Origin: an uncultured Treponema sp.
Lineage (GTDB): Bacteria > Spirochaetota > Spirochaetia > Treponematales > Treponemataceae
Length of the DNA: 64,000 bases
Reading direction: 5' to 3'
NCBI GenBank assembly: GCA_937877535.1
Contig: CALFJF010000048.1
Coordinates: 31,507 to 95,506, forward strand
Positions within the stretch are counted from its first letter, which is position 1; every line of letters begins with the position of its first letter. The position numbers were made by a program, and so were the translations under genes. Under the pieces are notes generated by a model. It had not been told where the DNA came from and searched no databases. It worked only from the letters and a program-made list of their open reading frames with translations. Positions 8,012 through 18,200 of this stretch are shown piece after piece.

Positions 8012-9199
8012 CTACTCGATGATTTTCGTAACCTGTCCAGAAGCGATTGTGCGTCCACCTTCGCGAATAGCGAGTTTCAAACCCTCGTCCATAGCAATCG
8101 GGTGGATAAGCGTACCAATGATTTTAACATTGTCGCCAGGCTTTACCATTTCTGTTCCTGCATCAAGTTCTACCGTTCCCGTAATGTCGGTAGTGCGGAA
8201 GTAGAACTGTGGACGATAGCCTGAGAAGAATGGACTGTGGCGACCGCCTTCTTCTTTTGAAAGAACGTAAATCTGCGCCTCAAATTTTGTGTGCGGTTTG
8301 ATTGAACCAGGAGCGGCAAGAACCTGTCCACGAACAACGTCCTTTTTCTCAACACCACGAAGAAGAATACCGACGTTATCGCCAGCCTGTCCTTCGTCAA
8401 GCGTCTTCTGGAACATTTCAATTCCAGTTGCAACCGTTGACTGAGTTGGGCGGATACCAACAATCTCAACGTTATCATTGAGATGAATCACGCCACGCTC
8501 AATACGTCCTGTAACAACAGTTCCGCGTCCAGAAATCGTGAAGATATCTTCGATTGGCATAAGGAACGGTTTATCCTGGTCGCGAACGGGGTCGTCAAAC
8601 CAGGTGTCCATTGCGGTAAGAAGTTCGTCGATGCACTTTGTGTCATCAGCAGTTGCGCCATCAGCAAGAGCCTTGAACGCAGAACCCTGAATAATCGGAG
8701 TTTCATCTGCAAATCCGTATTCCTTTACAACGTCCTTAACTTCCTCAACAACGAGTTCAAGAATATCAGGGTCGTCAACGAGGTCAACTTTGTTCAAGAA
8801 AACAATAATCTTTGGAACGCCAACCTGACGAGCGAGAAGCAAGTGCTCGCGAGTCTGCGGCATAACAGAATCTGGCGCAGAAACAACGAGAACCGCACCG
8901 TCCATCTGAGCAGCACCAGTAATCATGTTTTTGATATAGTCAGCGTGTCCAGGGCAGTCAATATGCGCATAGTGGCGTTTGTCTGACTGATACTCAAGGT
9001 GGCGAGTATTGATGGTGATACCACGCGCTTTTTCCTCTGGCGCATTATCAATTTCATCATACTTAAGAGCCTTGTCACCATATTTTTTTGCGCAGTGCAT
9101 GGTGATTGCAGCCGAAAGCGTAGTCTTACCATGGTCAACGTGTCCGATGGTACCAACGTTCATGTGTGGCTTAGTTCTAACGAACTTTTCCTTAGCCAT
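8012..9199 (-). CDS. tuf: Elongation factor Tu
   Basis: EF-Tu is the GTPase that delivers aminoacyl-tRNA to the ribosome. It has 395 residues from MAKEKFVRTKPHMNVG, with AAAGGAGAAGG just upstream. That start beats an open extension of 20 codons upstream. The G motifs are intact: GHVDHGKTT, RGITIN, DCPGH, NKVD and GSAFKAL. The three-domain length is normal. The gene heads the S10 cluster, as in other treponemes, rather than following fusA. Confidence 0.98.
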   Translation of the reverse strand: MAKEKFVRTKPHMNVGTIGHVDHGKTTLSAAITMHCAKKYGDKALKYDEIDNAPEEKARGITINTRHLEYQSDKRHYAHIDCPGHADYIKNMITGAAQMDGAVLVVSAPDSVMPQTREHLLLARQVGVPKIIVFLNKVDLVDDPDILELVVEEVKDVVKEYGFADETPIIQGSAFKALADGATADDTKCIDELLTAMDTWFDDPVRDQDKPFLMPIEDIFTISGRGTVVTGRIERGVIHLNDNVEIVGIRPTQSTVATGIEMFQKTLDEGQAGDNVGILLRGVEKKDVVRGQVLAAPGSIKPHTKFEAQIYVLSKEEGGRHSPFFSGYRPQFYFRTTDITGTVELDAGTEMVKPGDNVKIIGTLIHPIAMDEGLKLAIREGGRTIASGQVTKIIE

Positions 9200-9292
9200 A
9201 TCCTTCTCCTTTGCTGGAACATTCCACGTTCCTAGCTGTAAAATATATATGTGCTGCACTTTAAACCAGAGAGAAATCCCGCAAAACCTGAC

Positions 9293-9320
9293 AGAATAAC
9301 CCTCGCAGACACGTATTCAA
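9293..9320 (-). promoter_or_regulatory. Candidate tuf promoter
   Basis: On the minus strand TTGAAT (9315-9320) and TATTCT (9293-9298) are 16 bp apart. Each matches the sigma-70 consensus at four of six positions. Predicted start is near 9286, giving a leader of about 87 nt. It is the best-scoring pair I could see near tuf, but not a strong one. Confidence 0.35.
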
Positions 9321-9343
9321 TAAAAGGTATTACCGCATTTAGA

Positions 9344-9559
9344 TTAGATGAAAATTCGACAAATTAAAAAAAATGCAATTATTAAAATTTTAGCCAAAAT
9401 CTCAGCCATCTCATCAATTCGAGAGGTCAGACGAACGACCGCGCATATTTCTTTAGAAAAGAAATGCAAAATCGTTTTGAAACTTTTACACAATTCAGCA
9501 AAAGCATAAAAACCTGAAAATAAAGCGAAAAATCGCAAAATTAACTTTACGGTTTTCAT
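9344..9559 (-). CDS. Possible small membrane protein
   Basis: A 71-codon frame begins ATG AAA ACC and encodes two hydrophobic segments (about residues 5-22 and 55-70) around an amphipathic middle. I do not recognise it and see no clear ribosome binding site. In its favour, a good promoter (TTGCCT-N17-TATAAA, 9633-9661) lies about 70 nt upstream in the right direction. It could equally be chance in an AT-rich leader of tuf. Confidence 0.3.
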   Translation of the reverse strand: MKTVKLILRFFALFSGFYAFAELCKSFKTILHFFSKEICAVVRLTSRIDEMAEILAKILIIAFFLICRIFI

Positions 9560-9632
9560 TGAACTTAGCAAAAAGCATGAAGTTCATTCAATTCTTTCAA
9601 AGACCTTACGAAGTAATTTTTGCAGTTCTTAG

Positions 9633-9661
9633 TTTATACAATTTTAATAAAAAAAAGGCAA
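9633..9661 (-). promoter_or_regulatory. Promoter in the rpsG-tuf gap
   Basis: TTGCCT (9656-9661) and TATAAA (9633-9638) lie exactly 17 bp apart on the minus strand, with an A/T-rich spacer. Transcripts would start near 9627 and run through the small ORF at 9344-9559 into tuf. This could be a distal tuf promoter with a leader of over 400 nt. Confidence 0.4.
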
Positions 9662-9835
9662 TAGGTTTTTAACGATTTCAAAAAAATAAGTGGCAACACA
9701 ACGTGCTGCCACTCCTTGTCTGCGAAAGTCGGCAGAAGTCGGAAGCCGTGTGGTGCAAACCTTTTTCCGTTTTCTCCCGCAGCACATTAAGAATGAAACA
9801 ACAAATCTAATTTTACAATATATTTTTACTATTAT
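9662..9835. other. Intergenic stretch with one hairpin, no gene seen
   Basis: This part of the 733-base gap between rpsG and tuf has no credible reading frame. It holds a hairpin with 7-bp arms AGTGGCA (9689-9695) and TGCCACT (9707-9713), and a short direct repeat around TCGGCAGAAGTCGGAAG. Nothing else stands out. Confidence 0.5.
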
Positions 9836-9923
9836 TTTTTGAAAATTTTTCAAATCAAAAGTTTCAATTTTCAAAAAGCGCAAAAACAAAAAAAAATCGT
9901 CCAAAAAAATTTGGACGATTTTT
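9836..9923 (-). terminator. Tandem terminators after rpsL-rpsG
   Basis: Two hairpins follow rpsG. The first pairs 9892-9903 with 9912-9923 (12-bp arms containing ATCGTCCA/TGGACGAT), with U-rich flank. The second pairs 9836-9847 with 9866-9877, a perfect 12-bp arm (TTTTTGAAAATT). Both are A/T-flanked and would work on either strand. They isolate the str genes from tuf. Confidence 0.75.
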
Positions 9924-9932
9924 GCTCTAAAA

Positions 9933-10403
9933 CTACCAGCGATAATGCGCAAATGCTTTATTTGCTTCAGCCATTTTATGAGTATCTTCCTTCTTTTTGT
10001 AGGCAGAACCCGTATTATTGAATGCGTCAATAAGTTCCAAAGCGAGCGTATCAGCCATTCCGTGTCCAGAGCGATTTCGCGCAGCGGCAATAATCCAACG
10101 CATTGCAAGTGCCTCTTTTCGAGCGTCGCGGATTTCCACAGGAACTTGATACGTTGCGCCACCAACGCGGCGACTTTTTACTTCCACGGCAGGTTTCACG
10201 TTATCAAGAGCCTTCAAAAACACTTCAAGCGGGTCTTTTTCGGTTTTTGCTTTGAGTTTATCGAACGCCTCGTAAACGATTCTTGTACACGTGTCCTTTT
10301 TTCCATCAAGCATCATTCTCGAAACGAATTTTGTAACGACCGTGCTATTGAATTTTGAATCTGGAATTATCGGACGGCTCACTGATTTCTTATGTCTTCC
10401 CAT
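9933..10403 (-). CDS. rpsG: 30S ribosomal protein S7
   Basis: S7 nucleates assembly of the 16S rRNA 3' domain and lies near the E site. The protein has 156 residues, full length. It shows the family features FVSRMMLDGKKDTCTRIVYEAFD and VEVKSRRVGGATYQVPVEI, and ends EANKAFAHYRW. It follows rpsL by about 30 nt. fusA, which follows rpsG in E. coli, is absent here. Confidence 0.97.
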   Translation of the reverse strand: MGRHKKSVSRPIIPDSKFNSTVVTKFVSRMMLDGKKDTCTRIVYEAFDKLKAKTEKDPLEVFLKALDNVKPAVEVKSRRVGGATYQVPVEIRDARKEALAMRWIIAAARNRSGHGMADTLALELIDAFNNTGSAYKKKEDTHKMAEANKAFAHYRW

Positions 10404-10434
10404 TTTTCTTCCTCTTTAATAAAGATAAAGCGAA

Positions 10435-10809
10435 TTACGCCTTTGGTCGCTTTGCGCCGTACTTTGAGCGAGCGCGTTTGCGTCCGTCAACACCGAGCGT
10501 GTCTTTTGTTCCTCGGATAATGTGATAGCGCACACCTGGGAGGTCTTTTACACGACCGCCACGGATAAGAACCACGGAGTGTTCCTGCAAATTGTGTCCG
10601 ATTCCTGGAATGTACGCCGTAACTTCGATTCCGTTGCTCAAGCGAACACGAGCAACCTTTCGGAGAGCCGAGTTCGGTTTTTTTGGCGTAACGGTCATAA
10701 CGCGCGTACAAACGCCACGTTTTTGTGGGCAAGACTCAAGCGCAGGCGCTTTTGTCTGATTTGCAATGGACTGCCGTCCCTTGCGAACTAATTGGTTGAT
10801 TGTAGGCAT
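10435..10809 (-). CDS. rpsL: 30S ribosomal protein S12
   Basis: S12 controls decoding accuracy. The protein has 124 residues. The streptomycin-relevant lysines are wild type: TPKKPNSALRK with K43 and K44, and the second site GGRVKDLPGVRYH. No sequence sign of streptomycin resistance is visible. The binding site AGGAG lies upstream of MPTINQLVRKGR. It has its own promoter between rpoC and rpsL. Confidence 0.97.
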   Translation of the reverse strand: MPTINQLVRKGRQSIANQTKAPALESCPQKRGVCTRVMTVTPKKPNSALRKVARVRLSNGIEVTAYIPGIGHNLQEHSVVLIRGGRVKDLPGVRYHIIRGTKDTLGVDGRKRARSKYGAKRPKA

Positions 10810-10847
10810 CTGCCTCTTTCTCCTCTATTTTTTCTTTTTGAATTCGC

Positions 10848-10870
10848 TTGCCGACCAGCACCATCGGCAA
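10848..10870 (-). promoter_or_regulatory. Leader hairpin before rpsL
   Basis: A perfect 7-bp stem, TTGCCGA (10848-10854) with TCGGCAA (10864-10870), closes a 9-nt loop in the rpsL leader. A second hairpin lies upstream at 10901-10928. The structured leader could be a target for feedback by a ribosomal protein, but I cannot show this. Confidence 0.45.
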
Positions 10871-10900
10871 AAATGCGAAAAACGATGTACAATGTTTTAC

Positions 10901-10928
10901 CTGTTCCAAAAATGAAATTTCGGAACAG
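10901..10928. repeat. CTGTTC hairpin repeat, copy A
   Basis: CTGTTCC (10901-10907) pairs with GGAACAG (10922-10928), with AAA/TTT inside. The copy begins about 3 nt after the predicted start of the rpsL transcript, so the message would open with this hairpin. It belongs to the dispersed family described in the findings. Confidence 0.7.
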
Positions 10929-10937
10929 ACTTATTGT

Positions 10938-10966
10938 ATACTACAAATTTCCATGCGACCTGTCAA
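10938..10966 (-). promoter_or_regulatory. Promoter of rpsL-rpsG
   Basis: A perfect TTGACA (10961-10966) and TAGTAT (10938-10943) are separated by exactly 17 bp on the minus strand. The predicted start is near 10931. No terminator is evident after rpoC, so rpsL-rpsG may be served both by this promoter and by read-through. Confidence 0.75.
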
Positions 10967-10990
10967 TAAAGACAAGCACATGGATTTTTT

Positions 10991-13900
10991 TTACTCGCTT
11001 GGTTCTGATTCAGACATCGGCTCATCGATAATTTGCGTGGCAAGTTCTCGCTCTGCCCGCTGCCTATCAAGGATTTCCTTCATTCGCACGTCCAAATCCA
11101 CGCCATTCTTATCCAAAAGTTGGATTTTTCGATAATTTCTGATTCCCGTTCCCGCAGGAATCATGTGTCCGATGATGACATTCTCTTTGAGTCCGTGCAA
11201 ACTATCGGTAGAACCAGAAATCGCCGCATTTGTAAGAACGCGAGTCGTTTCCTGAAACGAAGACGCAGAAATAAACGAATCGGTCGCAAGAGCCGCTTTT
11301 GTGATTCCTTGGAACATAGGACGAGCAACCGCTGGCTGTCCGCCCGCCTCAATAATTCGAGCGTTTTCCTCGTGGAAATGATATTTATCGACTTGCTGAC
11401 CAAAAATGAATTTTGTGTCGCCGACGCTCACAACTTCGACTTTGCGAAGCATTTGCCGAACGATTACACCGATGTGCTTATCGTCGATTGAAACGCCCTG
11501 CGCAGAATAAACCTGCTGAATTTCGTCCATGAGGTAATTTTGAAGCGCGTTTTCGCCCAAAATCGCCAGAATATCGTGTGCGCTTGGACTTCCGTCGCAA
11601 AGTGCTTCACCCGCCTCAACTTTGTCGCCGTCGCGAACAAGCATTCGGCGCGTAATCGGAACGAGATGCTTGTACTGTTTTGAGTATTTGTCCTCAACGA
11701 TGACTTGCCGTTTTCCTTTTACAACATTCCCGAATTTCACGATTCCAGAAATTTGCGAAAGTACGCTTGGGATTTTTGGTTTTCTCGCCTCGAACAACTC
11801 GGAAACACGTGGCAAACCGCCCGTAATATCGTTCGTTTTTGCCGCCGCAACAGGCATTTTTGCAAGCGTCGTTCCCGCCGAAACCTGCTGATTGTCCTCA
11901 ACCGTAAGAACAGCCTTTGCTGGAAGGAAATACGAACCGAGCGAGTTTCCAGCCTCGTCCGTAATGAGGATTTTTGGCTGCTTTGTGTCAAGATGCAAAT
12001 CGCTGATGTATCGCTCAATGTTTCCCGTTTCCGCGTCCACGTTTTCAACAAGCGTAACGCCCGCCTGAACGTCCTCAAAATGCACGATTCCAGAAACCTC
12101 GGCGATAATCGGTTCTGAGAACGGGTCAATCGTTCCAATAACATCGCCCGCCTTCACAATGTCGCCTTCTTTCACATGGATTTCGGAACCGTTGTTGATT
12201 TCGATTTTCAACTCGTTTCCAAAAAGGTAAACCATGGCGTCTTTTATCATCACGCGCCCGTTTGCAGAGGCAAGAATCTCGCCATCGCCTTTTTTTGAAA
12301 CGAGAACAGAACCTTTTGACACTTTGTCGCCGTCAGAAACGTTGATTTTGTCAGATTTTGCAACTTCAATCGTGTCGATAATTCGCGTTGCCTGCATAAT
12401 TCCGCGTCGCGTAAAGAGTTTGTGTCCGTTTTCGGTGGTAATGTTCGTTCCCTCAAACTCGTTTACAAGTACAGGATATTTCAAAACAATGCGGTTATCC
12501 TCGGTATCTTTGGAAGCTGTGCCACCAACGTGGAACGTTCGCATGGTGAGCTGCGTACCTGGCTGCCCGATTGACTGCGCCGCAATAACGCCCACGGCTT
12601 CGCCGATTTCAACAAGTTTGTTACGAGCAAGATTTTTTCCGTAGCATTTTACGCAAACGCCGTGTTCCGCCTCGCACGTCAAAACCGTGCGGAGTTTCAC
12701 TTTTTCCACACCCGATTCTTCGATTTTCTTTGCAAGTTCGTCCGTGATGTACTCGTTTACATCGCAAATCAACTCGTTTGTAATTGGATGAATCACGCGC
12801 TCAATCGAAAAATGCCCCGTGATTCGCTCAGAAAGCGTTTTGATGATTTCGTCGCCATTTTTTATTGCCGTGTACTCAAGCCCATTGATAGTTCCGCAAT
12901 CTTTTTCGTTAATTACAACGTCTTGCGCAACGTCAACGAGTCGTCGCGTCATATATCCCGCGTCCGCCGTTTTCAACGCCGTATCGGTAAGACCTTTTCG
13001 AGCACCATTTGACGAAATGAAGTACTCGATAACCGAAAGTCCCTCTTTGAAGTTCGATTTGACAGGAAGTTCAATGATTTCTCCGTTCGGCTTTGCCATA
13101 AGACCGCGCATTCCCGCAAGTTGAGAAATCTGCTTTTTTGAACCACGCGCTCCGCTGTCCGCCATCATAAAGATTGTGTTAAAGCCGTCTTTGTCAGCCT
13201 TAAATTGCTTCATCATAATGTCGGTGAGTTTGTCGTTTGCTCTCGACCAAATGTCGGTAACTTTGTTGTACCGTTCGTCCGAAGTGATAACGCCTTTTGA
13301 ATACTGACTGACGTACTCCGCGACTTGCTTTTCAGCGTCTTCGACAATCTTTTTCTTTTCCTCTGGAATGATGATGTCGTCCATGGAAAGCGTTGCTCCA
13401 AAGAACGTTGCATTTTTGTAGCCAACGTCCTTTATCGCATCGAGCATTTTTATCGTAACCCAAGAACCGTGTTTTTGGAAAACCGTAGCAATCATTTTTT
13501 TGAGGTCTTTATCGTCCATTCCGGTCGTGTTTTTTTCCTCAAAATCTTTGTCCGAAGCGTGCCAGTTCACGAATCCCACTTCGTCAGGCATTTCCGCGTT
13601 AAATCGGATTCGTCCCGCCGTAGTCCGAATTCGCTCGCCCGCCTTAAAGTCGCCGTCAAATGAATCTTTTGGAGCGGGAACGTTTATCAGTGCGCCCCAA
13701 TCAATGTAACCGCCTTCCGCCGCCATTGACGCTTCATCAACATCACAAAACCATTTTCCCGTTCCGAGCGAATTCGCTTTTACGGAAGTCATGTTGTAAA
13801 TTCCCAAAACCATGTCTTGCGACGGAAGCACGATTGGATTTCCGTTCGCGGGGTCAAGGAGGTTACACGCCGAAAGCATGAGCGTCCAACATTCCATTTG

Positions 13901-15295
13901 TGCCGCCTGCGTGAGCGGAACGTGAATTGCCATCTGGTCGCCGTCAAAGTCCGCATTGAACGCTTTACACACAAGCGGATGGAGTTTTATCGCCTTTCCT
14001 TCAACCAAAACTGGCTCAAACGCCTGAATTCCAAGTCGGTGCAACGTGGGAGCGCGGTTGAGCATAACAGGATGCTCTCGGACAACCTCGTCCAAAATGC
14101 TAAACACTTCCGAGGCTTCTTGCTCAACGAGCGTTTTTGCCTTTTTGATGTTGTAAACGACCTGCTTTTCAACGAGTTTTTTCATAATGAACGGCTTGAA
14201 AAGTTCAAGAGCCATTTTTGTTGGAAGACCGCACTGCCACAGTTTGAGTTCAGGACCAACGACAATAACCGAACGTCCAGAATAATCAACGCGCTTTCCG
14301 AGAAGATTTTGTCGGAATCGACCTTGCTTTCCTTTGAGCATATCGGAAATCGATTTGAGCGGACGATTTGACGCGCCTTTTACGGCTCGCTTTCGCTTTG
14401 TGTTGTCAAAAAGCGCGTCCACGGCTTCTTGCAACATTCGCTTTTCGTTTCTGATAATGATGTCTGGAGCAGAAAGCCCCATCAAACGATTCAACCGATT
14501 ATTGCGATTGATAACGCGCCGATAAAGGTCGTTCAAGTCGCTCGTTGCAAATCTGCCGCCGTCAAGTTGAACCATCGGGCGCAAATCTGGTGGCAAAACG
14601 GGAATCACGTCCAAAATCATCCATGAAGCTTTGTTTCCAGACGTGCGGAAATTGTCCACGATTTCAATTCGCTTCAAAAGTCGCTTGTCAGTTTTTGTTC
14701 CCTTTTGAATCATTTTCTCGCGGAGTTCCGCCGCAAGCGCGTCCAAATCAAGCGATTCAAGGAGTTTTTTAATCGCCTCGGCTCCCATTCCCGCTTCAAA
14801 AGCCTGCCCGTGTCTTTCTTCTGCCTCGTTGAACTCGTCCTCGGTAAGAAGTTGCATTTTTTTGAGTTCCGTATCGCCCGGGTCAATGACGATGTATTTT
14901 TCGTAATACAAAACCGAGCGAAGCGCGGCTACCTGCAAATCGAGCAAAAGCCCCATTCGGCTTGGAGTTGAGCGATAATACCAAATGTGACTTACGGGAG
15001 CAGCAAGTTCAATGTGACCCGTGCGCTCGCGGCGCACTTTGAAGTGCGTAACTTCAACGCCACAGCGGTCGCAAATTACGCCCTTGTACCGAACCGACCG
15101 AAATTTTCCGCAATAACATTCCCATTCTTTTGTTGTGCCAAAAATGCGCTCGCAAAAAAGTCCGTCTTTCTCCGGGCGGAGCGTACGATAGTTTATTGTT
15201 TCTGGTTTTTTGACTTCGCCGTAAGACCACGAACGAATTTCGTCTGGAGAAGCCAGTTTTATTTTGATTGAATCAAAGTCCTTGATTTCACGCAT
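10991..15295 (-). CDS. rpoC: DNA-directed RNA polymerase subunit beta'
   Basis: This is the catalytic beta' subunit, 1434 residues from MREIKDFDSIKIKLASP. The N-terminal zinc site is complete (C60, C62, C75, C78). The catalytic NADFDGD aspartates are D449, D451 and D453. A second cysteine cluster (CEAEHGVCVKCYG) forms the internal zinc site. The ATG lies inside the last codons of rpoB, an 8-nt overlap. The frame is open 35 codons upstream, but that extension would lie within rpoB and is not family-like. Confidence 0.98.
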   Translation of the reverse strand: MREIKDFDSIKIKLASPDEIRSWSYGEVKKPETINYRTLRPEKDGLFCERIFGTTKEWECYCGKFRSVRYKGVICDRCGVEVTHFKVRRERTGHIELAAPVSHIWYYRSTPSRMGLLLDLQVAALRSVLYYEKYIVIDPGDTELKKMQLLTEDEFNEAEERHGQAFEAGMGAEAIKKLLESLDLDALAAELREKMIQKGTKTDKRLLKRIEIVDNFRTSGNKASWMILDVIPVLPPDLRPMVQLDGGRFATSDLNDLYRRVINRNNRLNRLMGLSAPDIIIRNEKRMLQEAVDALFDNTKRKRAVKGASNRPLKSISDMLKGKQGRFRQNLLGKRVDYSGRSVIVVGPELKLWQCGLPTKMALELFKPFIMKKLVEKQVVYNIKKAKTLVEQEASEVFSILDEVVREHPVMLNRAPTLHRLGIQAFEPVLVEGKAIKLHPLVCKAFNADFDGDQMAIHVPLTQAAQMECWTLMLSACNLLDPANGNPIVLPSQDMVLGIYNMTSVKANSLGTGKWFCDVDEASMAAEGGYIDWGALINVPAPKDSFDGDFKAGERIRTTAGRIRFNAEMPDEVGFVNWHASDKDFEEKNTTGMDDKDLKKMIATVFQKHGSWVTIKMLDAIKDVGYKNATFFGATLSMDDIIIPEEKKKIVEDAEKQVAEYVSQYSKGVITSDERYNKVTDIWSRANDKLTDIMMKQFKADKDGFNTIFMMADSGARGSKKQISQLAGMRGLMAKPNGEIIELPVKSNFKEGLSVIEYFISSNGARKGLTDTALKTADAGYMTRRLVDVAQDVVINEKDCGTINGLEYTAIKNGDEIIKTLSERITGHFSIERVIHPITNELICDVNEYITDELAKKIEESGVEKVKLRTVLTCEAEHGVCVKCYGKNLARNKLVEIGEAVGVIAAQSIGQPGTQLTMRTFHVGGTASKDTEDNRIVLKYPVLVNEFEGTNITTENGHKLFTRRGIMQATRIIDTIEVAKSDKINVSDGDKVSKGSVLVSKKGDGEILASANGRVMIKDAMVYLFGNELKIEINNGSEIHVKEGDIVKAGDVIGTIDPFSEPIIAEVSGIVHFEDVQAGVTLVENVDAETGNIERYISDLHLDTKQPKILITDEAGNSLGSYFLPAKAVLTVEDNQQVSAGTTLAKMPVAAAKTNDITGGLPRVSELFEARKPKIPSVLSQISGIVKFGNVVKGKRQVIVEDKYSKQYKHLVPITRRMLVRDGDKVEAGEALCDGSPSAHDILAILGENALQNYLMDEIQQVYSAQGVSIDDKHIGVIVRQMLRKVEVVSVGDTKFIFGQQVDKYHFHEENARIIEAGGQPAVARPMFQGITKAALATDSFISASSFQETTRVLTNAAISGSTDSLHGLKENVIIGHMIPAGTGIRNYRKIQLLDKNGVDLDVRMKEILDRQRAERELATQIIDEPMSESEPSE

Positions 15296-18200
15296 TGTCG
15301 TCCTCCTTGTCAAATCCCGAACCCTCTTTATCAATGAGTTCTTGGTCGCGCTCGGTGAGAGCGATTCTCTTTCCTTGTGCGTCGTAAATCGTAAAGTCAA
15401 GCGCGAGTCCTCGCATTTCTTGCACGATTACGTTGAATGACTCTGGAACGCCTGGAGTTGCAGACGGGTCACCTTTTACGATTGCCTCGTAAATCTTTGA
15501 GCGTCCATTCATGTCGTCCGATTTGATTGTCATCATCTCTTGAAGCGTATTCGCCGCGCCATAAGCCTCCAACGCCCACACTTCCATTTCGCCCAAACGC
15601 TGACCGCCAAACTGCGCCTTTCCGCCAAGCGGCTGCTGCGTAACAAGCGAGTACGGACCTGTTGAACGCGCGTGCATTTTGTCGTCAACAAGGTGGTGCA
15701 ATTTGAGATAGTAAATCACGCCCACAAAAATCGGATTCACGAACGGCTCGCCCGTGCGTCCGTCGCGCACAACTTGCTTACAATCTGGAGAAAGTCCCGC
15801 CTCTTTGAGTTTTTCTGCAATCATTTCCTGACTCGGCGTTTGGAACGCAGGCGATTCGTAATACTCGTTGAGATAACGCCCCGCAATTCCGAGTTCCGAT
15901 TCCATGATTTGCCCGATGTTCATGCGCGACGGAACGCCGAGCGGATTCAAACACACGTCGAGCGGAGTTCCGTCTTCCAAGTACGGCATATCTTCTTCGG
16001 GAAGGATTCGCGCCACAACGCCTTTGTTTCCGTGCCGACCCGCCATTTTGTCGCCCTCACGGAGTTTTCGCTTGTTGGCAATAAGCACTTTTACTTTTTC
16101 GTCCACGCCTGGGTCGAGCGCGTCGTCTTCGGTACGCTTCAAACGCTGCACGTCAATAACGATTCCTTCAACTCCGTGTGGAACGCGAAGAGACGAATCG
16201 CGGACTTCTTTTGCCTTTTCGCCAAAAATCGAATTCAAAAGTTTGAACTCTGGAGTCGTTTCGGTTTCGTTTTTTGGAGTAACCTTTCCGACCAAAATGT
16301 CCCCGTTTCTCACTTTTGAGCCGATTCTGATAATTCCTTCATCGTCGAGATTTTTCAAATCTTTTTCGCTCGTATTCGGAATATCGCACGTGATTTTTTC
16401 AGGTCCAAGTTTTGTTTCGCGGAGTTCCGTTTCAAACTCCTTGATGTGAATCGACGTGTACATATCCTCTTTGACAACGCGACGGCTGATAAGAACCGCG
16501 TCTTCGTAGTTGTAGCCATTCCACGGCACAAATCCAACGAGCAGATTGCGTCCAAGCGAAAGTTCGCCGTTGAACGTGGCAGGTCCGTCTGCAAGAACGT
16601 CGCCTTTTTTGACTTTTTCGCCGACTTCCACAGTAGGACGCTGGTGATTACACGTATCGCTATTCGTGCGCTGATATTTCAAAAGCGGATATTCGTCAAC
16701 GATAATCTTGCCATTTTTGTCCTTTTCGTTCGTTTTGACTTTTATCAACTCGCTCGTAACCCACACAACTTCGCCGTCGTGCTTTGCCTTTACAAGAACG
16801 CCCGAATCATACGCCGCTTTGCGCTCCATGCCCGTGCCAACATACGGCGGTTCGGGGAACAAAAGCGGAACGCCCTGACGCTGCATGTTACAGCCCATGA
16901 GTGCGCGGTTTGCGTCATCGTGTTCCAAGAACGGAACGAGTGAAGCCGAAACCGAAATGACTTCGCGCGGAGACACGTCCATATACTGAATGTCCTTCAC
17001 GCTCCGCGTTGTATAGTCGCCACGGTGTCGGCACGAAACCATTTCCGTGGGGAACGAGCCGTCTTTTTTCATTCCGCTCGTAACCTGACCTACGAAATAA
17101 TTATCCTCGTCCATTGCGGTCAAATATTCAACTTCGTCGGTTGCCTTGCCGTCTTTGACTTTTCGATACGGAGATTCCAAAAATCCGTACTCGTTGATTT
17201 TTGTGAAAATCGAAAGCGACACGATAAGTCCGATGTTTGGACCTTCTGGCGTTTCAATTGGACACATTCGCCCGTAATGAGTATAGTGAACATCACGAAC
17301 TTCAAAACCTGCACGGTCGCGAGAAAGGCCGCCAGGACCGAGTGCGTTCAGTCGTCGTTTGTGTGTCAATTCCGAAAGCGGATTTACTTGGTCCATGAAC
17401 TGCGAAAGTTGGCTTGAGCCAAAGAACTCTTTGATTGCCGCCGTAATCGGTTTGTTTGAAATCAAATCCATCGGCTTCATCGTGGCAGTTTCTTTGTTGC
17501 TCATACGCTCTTTTGCGATTCGCTCCATTCTGACAAACGCCGTTTTGAGATTATTCGTCATAAGTTCGCCAACGGAGCGGATTCGCCTATTTCCCAAATG
17601 GTCAATGTCGTCGAGCGGTTCAACAGCGTTGTACACATTGATAAGATGTTTCATCGTCTGAATGATGTCATCTTTTACAAGTGTATGCTGTTCAAAAGGC
17701 ACTTCATACCCGAATTTTTTGTTGAGTTTGTAGCGACCGACTCGTCCCAAATCGTAGCGACGAATGTTGAAGAACATTCCGTTGATGTCTTTTTCAGCAG
17801 CCTCTATCGTAATCGGCTCACCAGGCTGAAGCACCGAATAAACCGCGTTAATCGCGTCTTCTTTTGTCGGTTCGTCCGTTTCAGAGCCTTCGCGCGTAAA
17901 TTTCACGTCCTCGCGCTCAAAGCAGTTGATAATCATTTCGCTGTCAAGCGACGGATTTACTTCCTCTTTTTTGTTTTTGTCCGCTCGCGCGTTGAACTCG
18001 ATTACGTTGATTTTTTCGACTTTTTGCTCGATGAGGTCGTCGATGTCGTGCAAATGAAGTTTTGTTCCCGCGCGGAAAATCCGTTTTTTTCCGCCCTCGC
18101 CGTCGTCAACTTCAACCGCACGCGCAAGCACACAGTTTACAAGAGAATCCTTGTCGGAAGCGGAAACCGTTCGTTCGGACGTAACGTAAAAGCATTTGAT

